Shown here one piece after another: positions 37,827 to 46,376 of a stretch of DNA of 64,000 nucleotides. Origin of the DNA: Antitrichia curtipendula. Taxonomy: Eukaryota; Streptophyta; Bryopsida; Hypnales; Leucodontaceae. The stretch covers positions 21,486,574 through 21,550,573 of the forward strand of contig OX579633.1 in the NCBI GenBank assembly GCA_951230915.1, given 5' to 3'. A program made the translations under genes and the position numbers. The notes under the pieces were generated by a model. That model had not been told where the DNA came from and did no database searches. It worked only from the letters and a program-made list of their open reading frames with translations. How positions within the stretch are numbered: position 1 is the stretch's first letter; each line of letters starts with the position of its first letter.

Positions 37827-38273
37827 ATGGCTACAATATTCAGGCCTCCTCATGCGGCCAGTCTCGTCGTTCTGTTCTTATTGATCCTGCTGTCGACATC
37901 CGCCCCCGTCCCCTCCTCGGCGCTTCGTTTCCACCGTCAACACATGTCCGTGAACGTCCTGAACGCGCTCCCGAACGCACCCTTGCAGCTCCACTGCCAG
38001 TCGCACGACGACAACCTGGGCGTGAAGCTTTTGCAGCCCGGCCATTGGTTCGGGTGGGGCTTCGAGGCCAACGTGCTGGGCACCACGCTGTTCTGGTGCG
38101 ACTTCGTGTCGGGGTCGCGGTCGCAGAGCTTCAGGGTGTTCCAGGACATCGGAATTTGGGGGAAGCAGGCGAGACCGTGCAGGCAGTGCGTGTGGCTGGT
38201 GAGGTCAGATGGCTTTTATCGGTCCGAGAATGGAGGGCAGGCGCTGGGGACCAAAGTGTACGACTGGAAGTAG
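37827..38273 (+). CDS. Secreted S-protein homologue (plant self-incompatibility S1 family)
   Basis: A complete ORF of 148 residues without a visible intron. Residues 1-32 form a signal peptide: hydrophobic core VVLFLLILL at 14-22 and likely cleavage after PSSA. The mature part matches the S1/SPH fold: VNVLNALPN, then LQLHCQSHDDNLGVKLL (Cys57), the GHWFGWGFEANVLGTTLFWC block (to Cys91) and CVWLVRSDGFY (Cys118, Cys121), ending in YDW. Family members are small secreted proteins; a few act as pollen-pistil signals in poppy, and most have unknown roles. The coding region is far richer in G+C than its surroundings. The start codon follows directly on the last upstream GATCGAC block and is the first Met before the signal peptide. 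AATAAA at about 38374 is a candidate poly(A) signal. No neighbour suggests a partner. Confidence 0.88.
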   Translation: MATIFRPPHAASLVVLFLLILLSTSAPVPSSALRFHRQHMSVNVLNALPNAPLQLHCQSHDDNLGVKLLQPGHWFGWGFEANVLGTTLFWCDFVSGSRSQSFRVFQDIGIWGKQARPCRQCVWLVRSDGFYRSENGGQALGTKVYDWK

Positions 38274-39527
38274 CTAGTACGTCGAACAAAGGAATGAATT
38301 CCACTTATATCATTAATTGATACGAGCCGTGTGTACGTGTATGGAGTATTGATTGATTAGTGGTTGGTAATTAATAAATTTGAATCACTGGCATATATAC
38401 TGTTGGTGAATAATTTTCGGTTGTATAAACCTCAATAATGTTTTCTGTGGAACTGCTTATCGTGCATTCGTTTTGATGTTTTTGGGTGAAAGTTTGTTAG
38501 AGGCGGACTTCCATGTATCTAGAATCCGCCCACACCTTGCATAAAAGGGTAAGAAATTTGGAATTCTCTATGTATGTGTGCAACTGTTGTAAGAGAAGAA
38601 TCGGACTTGCTGGTCGGAATTTTGCCCGGGAATTTTGGGGAGGCTCGTGAAGAGCGGGGGAGTGAGTCATGTTTCGGACTTCCCAAAAACTATTTGAAAC
38701 ATTGGACTCGAACTATGGGGTCTCTTTTAATTAGTTTGACAACAAGGCAAAGTGACCACTAAAATGTAGATTCTTCCGGAGTTTCTCCCATGTTTGGTAC
38801 TCCTCAAGAGGTCCGGCAAAGAGCACGTCCGGACATGGAGACGTCACGAGGCAATTGACGAAAAGCAGGTCGAAATTGTGACAAAATCGCTGGATAAACG
38901 CCGCTTGCGGCTCCAATTTCTTTTGCTGCTTGGCGTTTCCTGTTTTTGCAATCCTATCTATTGCCATTCTCTAGCCTTGCTGCTGCTGCTGCTGGAGATA
39001 GCTATGGCTGCTGCGAGGAGCTTGTCAATGGAGGACGAACCTGAAGGACTTGTCTTACGGAGTTCTGAGCGGGTGTACCTCGTGGCATTGGTTCACGGAT
39101 TTCTACTGCTCTTTGCATTTTGGCAACTAGTCCGGAACAAATAGACTCTTCTTTCACACTACACCAGTCTTTGAGAAGGCAAGGGCTGCCTGGGGTTACT
39201 TCCTTTTCTAATGAATTTGGTGACTGGAATAGTTTCTGCTTCTCATAGACAGGACAGATTGATGGATTCACTGATTATTTTCTACTATTCTGTGCTTGCA
39301 TTTTGGTTTGGGGTCTTGGACAATTAGACTCGTAAATCACACCGGCCCTGTGAGAAAAATGAAGACCATGACTTGCTCTCTGGTTGTGGCAAAATCCCAC
39401 AACAGGGGACCCCAGCAAAGTCCACAGGTTTCCCCCTGCAGGGAATTACATATACTGTGTGGAGCGCAGTGTGAGTTTCCAGCGGGGGTTAATTACTGGA
39501 ATCTGCATGAACCGGGTGTTTTTTCTG
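38274..39527. other. Between S-protein homologue and pseudogene copy 2
   Basis: From about 39145 the sequence is collinear with 29010-29400 upstream of the first cysteine-synthase copy, for example the shared block CATAGACAGGACAGATTGATGG. Before that, a frame at 39004-39144 starting MAAARSLS is open for 46 codons but matches nothing recognised. Confidence 0.5.
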
Positions 39528-39684
39528 CACAGGGAGATCCGGGAGGCGTCACCCCCCTCGGTGTAAACTTGGGGGGTGTAGCTTTACCCCCCCCAAACTT
39601 TCTGTTATAAGAAAATTTGGGGGGGGTAAAGCTACACCCCCCAAGTTTACACCGGGGGGGTAACGCCTCCCCGTTCTCAAGCAG
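39528..39684. mobile_element. Hairpin MITE, CACAGGGAG type, about 157 bp
   Basis: Almost the whole element is an inverted repeat around 39608. The arms contain TGTAAACTTGGGGGGTGTAG and its complement. The left end is CACAGGGAGATCC. The right end is degraded but CTG flanks both sides (39525-39527 and 39685-39687). It is the same family as 43714-43895. Confidence 0.75.
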
Positions 39685-39820
39685 CTGCTTGAAGACGCAT
39701 GCTGTTTTGAATATCGCTTTGTTTCTGTGTATGCATTTGTTGTTCTGGTGCTTTGATTGTATTTACCATGAATTGGGTGACTAGAATGGTTACTGCTTAC
39801 CTCTTCTGCAGCTCATCGGC

Positions 39821-39962
39821 CACGGGAGTCTCATAATGCGTTCCCGGTGTCAAAATTCCCGGAGAGTTCCACTTTCCCCGGTGTGTCGTACACTGAGAAC
39901 ACCGGGGAAAGTGAAACTCACCGGGAATTTTGACACCGGGAACGCAATATGAGCCCCCTGTG
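39821..39962. mobile_element. Hairpin MITE, CACGGGAG type, 142 bp, in an exon
   Basis: Arms from CACGGGAGTCTCATAATGCG to its inverted partner ending ..CCCCTGTG. The inner arms, including CCGGTGTCAAAATTCCCGG, are almost identical. It splits the LIG-G codons, and GGC flanks both sides, matching the uninterrupted ATCGGCGGGACG of copy 1. CAC..GTG ends and a 3-bp duplication fit a CACTA-superfamily (CMC) MITE. Confidence 0.82.
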
Positions 39963-41887
39963 GGCGGGATGCCTCTCGTGGAGCTTAGCAGTATTGCTGC
40001 TGCTGAAGGCGCGGTGGCGAGGATTCTCGCAAATTTGGAGTGGCAAAGTCAGGTGGATCCGTGAAAGATCGCATCGCAGTAAAGTAAGCTTGTTAAATTA
40101 ATTCCGCTGCATAGCCACTTGGTCAGTCATGTTGACAGCAACTTTGGTTGTTGAGTTTTTTTTCAGGTGTTCGTGCCAGACATGCATATAGCGGCATCTT
40201 TAGCCCGGGCTCCCTCTTTGGATTCAGAGTCTCTCATGTACTCTTGCCAGCTACGGATGGACTGGAGCTGCAATCCGAATTGTGCTTCCTCTGGAGCTTG
40301 GAAGAATCCCCTAGTCTACTCATAGTGAAGAATGACACGCTTTGCCAAAACTCGAAGTTTACAATTACAGACATTACAGAATGATTTAATTCCAGAACAT
40401 TTGGCAAGTCACTTTTCAGACGTCACATTTCAATCCCTTGTTCGGTCTTTATGCAAGCTAAAGCTCTCGGTGTAGTGAAGTCCGCAAATAAAAAAAAACC
40501 CTCAAAACATGCTTAACTAACCTGATATATTCTGCTTATCCTGTCACTTCCATTGTCAAGTGGCCCAAGGCCATTGGAAAGAGTGAGTGTGGTTTTGAAT
40601 CACAATTAACACCATCCTCCTCCCAGCCTGTGAGAGAGCCATAAATCTCGAAGATTTGACGGTTGTGATCAAGTTTGGAAGACATGGTTATGTCCGATAA
40701 CCAACTGTTTAATATTGTAGTACCTCAACGATGTGGTTGATTGTGTAGGATGATTGAGGATGTGGAAAAGAAGGGTCTCATCACTCCTGAAAAGTCCAGC
40801 CTCATTGAGCTCACCAATGGGATCACCGGCATTACGTTGGCTATGGCGGCCAAGCAGGGAGGCTACAAAGTCATCCTCCTCATGCAAAAGCATTACTCCA
40901 TGGAGTGTCCCATTTTTGTTTTGTGCTTTGGGTGCTGAAATTGTCATTTTAGGTGGGCGTTCTTGCCAAATTCAAAATTTCTCAAAATTCAAACAAATTC
41001 AGTTCTCCTTCCATGACATTGTTAACCCATGTAGATGGGATGTCTCTGGTGAACATTGCAGTTAAGATAGGTGTAACTTGTTGATCTCTATGTGCTCAAG
41101 GTTGAGAGAACGACCATTGCAGAATATTGAATCTTTGACTATTTACTATGAGAAATGTCGTGACTTCCTCAACAATCTGTAGTCGTTCAGAAATAACTGT
41201 CCTAATTTTCAAGAGTAGATTATATTGAGATTGTTTCTTTTCAATGTTTTGTTAAATACATTTAATGTTCATCCTTGTTGCTGGTGATGTTGAAATTTGG
41301 ACGCATCTTTATTGTGCCTTTCACAATGAAATTGTTCTCAAACGTGTCCATAGAGATACTCACTGGGTGCAGTTTTTAACATGCTCTATTGTGGCTGTGG
41401 TCTGAGGCCTCCTGTGAACAATGTCTGCAAGTTCTGTCCGACCTCCTTGCCAAGACCCCGGACTCCCATTGCTTGAACCAATTCGGAAATCCTGAAAATC
41501 CGGCTACCCATTTCCAGACTACAGGTGAGCATGATCAACTTAAGAACTCAATGAAGCTCTTGATAAATAATTTTTCCCATCTGGATCAGGTTTGATGCCA
41601 GTGGCATGCATGTTATTCACAACACTGAAATTATATCTTTCCAAGCAATTACTGTACCGACGGTAGGAATTAGCGGTGTCCAATTATACTGTGGGTTGAA
41701 ATCTCTCCAAACGCTGCAGTACCTTCACATAACATTCAAGAGCCTTCAGAGAGGCTGCCTTTGCCTCTCTGAAGTCTTCATCCACGAAATGCATCCACAA
41801 AATGCATCCACATATTATTAAGGTAAGCTTCAGGACCGAGACAATGGCAGTACATTTATGGTGCGATCTTTTTTTTGGGCTAATTCT

Positions 41888-42740
41888 AGGACAAAATATA
41901 CAAACAAATAATTATAAAATAGATGGTCTGTCAAAACCCAAAGAATTCATTGAGTATTCTACCAAAGAAATCTAACCATTTGCCATCAATAATTCCTTTT
42001 GATTGTTTTTGTTGAAAAAAGAAGCTCTTTATGTAAACTTGAAGTGGTAGGAGATAGAACAACCCATGTGGGATATGTAATTTAGAGTTTGTAATTTCTC
42101 AACCGCTCATAATTAAGTCTAAAGTAGGAATTGTGTTAAAATTATAATTTCAGACCTCATTTAGGCATAGTGGAATACCTTTTTTTTTTAAATTTGAACT
42201 AAAAAAAGGTGGGGAATCAAGCTAAGTTTCATCTCCAAAAATCCTTTTTAAATTTAGATCTTTCAATCAAAAGTTATGGACAAATTTCAGAGAGGATGTA
42301 TGAAAATGTCAAAAAAAAATCCTTTCAAACCCCTCTATGAAATTTGTCTATAACTTTTGAGTGGAAGATTAAAATCTCAAACGGATTTTTGGAGATGAAA
42401 TTTAACTTGATTCTCTAATTTATTTTAGTTCAAAGTATTTTGGAAAAAGTTATTTTACTATGCCTAAATGAGGTCTGAAATTATAGTTTTAACACAATTC
42501 CTACTTTAGACTTAATTATGAGCGGTTGAGAAATTACAAACTCTAAATTACATATCCCACATGGGTTGTTCTACCTCCTACCACCCCATATGTACATAAA
42601 GAGCTTCTCTTCCCTAAAAGAAAATCAAAATAAGTTATTGATGGCAAATGGTTAGATTTCAGTGGTATAATACTCGAAGAATTCTTTGGATTTTGACAGA
42701 CCATCTATCTTTATAATTATTTGTTTGTATATTTTGTTCT
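41888..42740. mobile_element. Foldback element, 853 bp, two long inverted arms
   Basis: The left arm starts AGGACAAAATATACAAAC and the right arm ends with its inverted copy ..GTTTGTATATTTTGTTCT; the centre is near 42314. Arms of over 400 bp match with modest divergence. An inner part (about 42046-42592) has its own ends around TAGAACAACCCATGTGGG. The sequence TTGTTCTACCTCCTACCACCCCA occurs both at about 42570 and, adjoining the right end, at about 42735. A partial, more diverged relative of one arm lies at about 44050-44560. No coding capacity. Confidence 0.85.
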
Positions 42741-43007
42741 ACCTCCTACCACCCCAGTAACCCGGTTGTGCAGTCATGACCTTGGCACTGAGCAGAAGTC
42801 TGACATTATTGACGCGTGGCTTATTAGCTAATGTTGGGTGTGGAATATTCCACATCATTCCGTCAGAGGGAAGGCAGCTGCTCTCACAGCTCTTGAATGT
42901 TATGCACTCTTAAACAGTGATCTCTTTTCAATTAGCATGGCCCATATATAGTAGTACGGTTTCATTGAACAAATGTTACAATTAATCGTCCGACTTGTGG
43001 TCTTCAG
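42741..43007. other. Intron sequence of pseudogene copy 2
   Basis: Unique sequence between the foldback element and the acceptor TCTTCAG before the exon at 43008. Nothing else recognised. Confidence 0.5.
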
Positions 43008-43713
43008 GGTCGGAGATTTGGGAAGGGACTAGAGGCAAAGTCGACTTTTTGGTGGCCCTGTTGGCTCTGGAGGGACTGTCACTGGCGCTGGGGAAGAATC
43101 CCAACGTTCTCGTCGCTGGAGTGGAGCCTGTTGAAAGTGCGGTCATTTCAGGTCATCGAAATATCCAAACCTCCACCAGACTCGACTTGATTAATTGATG
43201 ACTTACTCCCACACAAAATAAGATTTCGACTTGGAGGAATGGACTTGTGTTTGATGAAATTGCTGCTTACCAATGATAACATTCAACAACATAGAAAATT
43301 TACTTTGAAGATCGCAACGATGCTTTAAATGTCGAACACTGAACATTTCACAAAAGAATTAAGGCTGATCAATCTTTGTCACTGAGGAGATGATAAACAA
43401 CATGAGAAATGACTCACAACTTTTGATGTTCAGTTCAACATGATGCCATTATCTTCGTACTGAAAGAGATGGGAAACTCCAAATTGCCACTCAGACGTGT
43501 ATACATAAGTTTTCAATGAAGTTTGAATCCCATCGATTGTAAACTAGCTCATCATTCATCGATTTTATTAAGCAACAGAGTTGGATTGTGGTTTTGTGTT
43601 GGTTTGGTTTTGGTGATAATTGATTCTGGATTGGAGGAATTGTGGAGGTGAGCCAGGTTACCACTTGATTCAGGGCAAGGGAGCCGGCTTCGTCCCAGAA
43701 GTTCACATGAATT

Positions 43714-43895
43714 CACAGGGAGAACGGGGAGCCGTTACCTCCCCCCCGTGTAAACTTGGGGGGTGTAGCTTTACCCCCCAAATTTTCTTAAAACAGAAAG
43801 TTGGGGGGGGGGGGGGGGGGGGGGGTTGGTAAAGCTACACCCCCCAAGTTTACACGGGGGTGGGGGTGGGGTGACGCCTCCCCGATCTCCCTGTG
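43714..43895. mobile_element. Hairpin MITE, CACAGGGAG type, 182 bp, ATT duplication
   Basis: Ends CACAGGGAGAACGGGG and ..CCCCGATCTCCCTGTG, with ATT on both sides (43711-43713 and 43896-43898). The arms share TGTAAACTTGGGGGGTGTAG with the element at 39528. The loop contains an uninterrupted run of 23 G (43803-43825). It interrupts a cysteine-synthase exon after FVPEVH. Confidence 0.85.
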
Positions 43896-44180
43896 ATTGG
43901 TGTAGTATGTTCCACACTCCATCAGAAAATTCAAGTAAAGTCCATTGGGTAATTTACAATCTAAAATACATGAAAAATTTCAAGCTTCCTATTCATTGAT
44001 AATAATGAACCAAACAAATACCTTGCATTGATACAAAGGCCAATCACATTTTGAATTCTGATAAGAACAAAAGTTGTTTATATACATTTGAGGTGGTAGA
44101 AGGTAAAACAAACAATGTGGGATGTGTAAATTAGAAATAGAAGGAGGGAAGGAGCCCAATGGCTCATAGTTAAGTAACAT
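43896..44180. other. Sequence between MITEs; part of a foldback-related arm
   Basis: The part from about 44050 matches one arm of the foldback element (AGGTGGTAGAAGGTAAAACAA.., GGGATGTGTAAATTAG). The match resumes after the MITE at 44181-44501, so that MITE inserted into this older copy. Confidence 0.6.
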
Positions 44181-44501
44181 ATGGGCAATTTCGTTAAAAT
44201 GGCGGTTTTCCGAGTGCCATTTCCAGAGTATCCACTCTAAACCATAAAAGTGACATCTAGGATAGATATAGATCTAAAAAAATCTATGATAGTCATATAT
44301 TTCAAAAATCTAGGACAAGTATAGATTTCAGATCGCAAAATTTGAAAAATCGAGGAAAAATATAGATTTTAGATATCTAGGATTGATATGGATTTCAAAA
44401 ATCTAAGATAGGTAAAGATTTAAAAAAAATAAGAGTGCATGATCTGAATTGTTAAAAGTGCCAAACTAACAAAATACCGCTATTTTAACAAAATTGCCCA
44501 T
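44181..44501. mobile_element. 321-bp MITE, second copy of the GGGCAATTTCG family
   Basis: Ends ATGGGCAATTTCGTTAAAAT and the inverted ..ATTTTAACAAAATTGCCCAT. Interior of degenerate ATAGATTTC-like segments as in 36889-37208, in opposite relative orientation. Flanks ACAT and AAAT are only a weak duplication. It is nested within a foldback-related arm. Confidence 0.78.
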
Positions 44502-44554
44502 AAATGTAAAAATTGTGTTAAAACTAAAATTATAGACCTCATTTAGACATAATG

Positions 44555-44789
44555 CCATATTTAACTACTTTTGGACTTTTAAGGGAATTTTGGACTTTGT
44601 CCATCGGGAGATCTCTCGATGTCATAGATATCTAAAATCTAAACCTATTGTACATTTTTTAAACCACCTAGTCCAAAATCTATATCATTTCTAGATTCAT
44701 AAAATCTATAGAAGTCAAAGTCTACAATTGTCTTAGATGTCCCTTTATCAATTTTGGACTTTGCAAAGTCCAAAAATAGTTAAATATGG
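44555..44789. mobile_element. 235-bp MITE with CCATATTTAACTA ends
   Basis: About 25 bp at each end are inverted copies (CCATATTTAACTACTTTTGG / CCAAAAATAGTTAAATATGG). The interior has several AAATCTA(T/A)A segments reminiscent of the 320-bp family but different termini. It lies within the same foldback-related arm as the preceding MITE. Confidence 0.7.
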
Positions 44790-44826
44790 CATGATAGTAG
44801 CATAAATTTTTTCAAAAAACTTTGAA

Positions 44827-46376
44827 CACTACAAGAAAATGAGCACATAAATGACTTCAAAGAATGACTTCAAAGTAGTCATTCTGAACACATATGACAA
44901 TAAAATGACTTGGAGCCCCTGAAGTCATCGTGGACAAGTAGTTTATAATGACTTGTGATTTTTGTTATCACCAACAATTTATGGCTTGGATGTATAGATG
45001 GATGAGAGGCAGTTTCAATCCAAGTGAGAATGAAAGTTCAGGTTAAAGAAATGTCTTTTGAGCTACCATGTGGAAAGTGCTTCTCCCTTCCTATCCACAT
45101 GTCTAGTTATTGTGAAGTCATTATGTAGTCATAATAGACCCATTACACATCTCATGTAGACAGCCAAGTCAAAAGTCATTCACGAGTCATTTCTAAGTTG
45201 CGGTTCATTCTAAGCGCAATCGGGTGGACCGACACATGGCTTGTCAATCCTGAGTCATTCCAAAGTGGCGAATAGTTAGGGCTACTGTGAATCCCAAAGG
45301 ACATCCTCAATCACTCTGTAGTCATCTTAGAGATACGACGAAGTGTTGTTACCTTGATTAGTATTTTAGTTGTGCGTGGTTTTGTCATTGTTCATTGTTC
45401 AGTTGCATGTGAGTACGTTTTATTATAAGAAGTTGATGTTTTTTGTGATGTTTGGGAAAACATGGCTTGGCGTTTGTTTTGATGCGAAAGGAATCAATGT
45501 AGATGTCACCTAAAACCCGTTATACTAGATGGGCAAAAAAAGTTCCAAAATTTTAAAAAACATGGTTCTCAGGATGTGCCATTTGGTGGATACATCATCT
45601 CCACGTGGGCAAGCAGGGTCACGTTGAAAAAAAATTCATCCATTTCCCTACTTACGTAGTGTGTGACATGGGCCCTTTACAATTTGACATGGCACCCTCT
45701 TCTACTAACATGGACAACAAAACGTGTTGTTTTTCTTGCTAAAGCAATGTTTTAGTAGACATTTCTTTTGACAAGTTCGGGTTTTTTTGGTGTCATCCTG
45801 GACGAGGTTGTGTACGTTGCAAACCTAATTGTTTGTTTCAAGAGTGATGTCTTTGGATAGGGGACATAGCACTACGCCATCAACATGGAAGTCACAGCAG
45901 TCACTTCAAATGCGTACTGCTATAATTCAAATATTCCATGGAATGTTTAGGTCGAAGACAAGAGTTCTATAGAAACGTCACTTTCAAAGTGGATCGACGT
46001 TTTTCCAAGCAACACAAAGAACGCCTCTCGCATGGTAGCACATGTCAAGTGACAAGGAATGCGCTTAATTAAAAGACACCGCTGTCATTGACAACGTCAA
46101 CGGCATGGCATGCCCTCTTCATCTAGGCATTTTATCAATACGTCTACCGGACACTACGTAAGTGGATTCGTCTTGTTGGACATGGCTATTGATATGTTGT
46201 AGACCAAAAAAGTGTACAAGGTTAATAGGACTGAATATGTCGCTGGACATACCAAAAGACAAAGACGTTGTTCACAACAACGTTGTAGCCACAGTTGTAG
46301 TTCAAGCCTTCTCTACTATTTTACTTAAAATCTTATCTCTTGGACTATACTTAAAACACCCCTTTCTCTTGTAGTG
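44827..46376. mobile_element. CACTA (En/Spm-type) element, non-autonomous or left part of a larger one
   Basis: Left end CACTACAAGAAAA is the classical CACTA terminus. The nearest matching right end is TTCTCTTGTAGTG, ending at 46376 (12 of 13 bases). Near the left end AATGACTTC / AAGTCATT motifs recur many times in both orientations, as subterminal repeats do. The 3-bp flanks differ (GAA against TAT), so the two ends may not belong to one insertion. The base composition and style continue to about 48.9 kb, and a second CACTACGCC terminus-like sequence occurs at 45870, so nesting is likely. The interior has no intact transposase. Confidence 0.65.

Larger units (their letters stand above)
39812..43713 (+). 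pseudogene. Cysteine synthase / OAS-(thiol)lyase-like pseudogene, copy 2
   Basis: Same gene family and orientation as the copy at 29465. Recognisable exons: 39812-40083 (LIGH, a MITE at 39821-39962, then GMPLVELSS..VARILANLE, a frameshift, and SGGSVKDRIAVK with the PLP lysine codon), 40749-40952 (MIEDVEKKGLITPEKSS..LTNGITGITLAMAAK), about 41402-41524 (LLAKTPDSHCLNQFGNPENP), 43008-43151 (SEIWEGTRGKVDFLVALLALEG.. to VESAVISG) and about 43641-43713 (GYHLIQGKGAGFVPEV), where a second MITE interrupts it. The C-terminal exons seen in copy 1 are absent. The substrate-binding TSGNTG is altered to TNGITG and the family's GTGGTISG stretch is replaced by LALEGLSL. With a frameshift, two MITEs in exons and no 3' end, it is dead. 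A foldback element sits in the intron at 41888-42740. Confidence 0.88.

Noticed and set aside
46162..46374. Plus-strand frame of 70 codons reaching the CACTA right end
   Set aside because: Short, no domain, ends in the terminal repeat itself.
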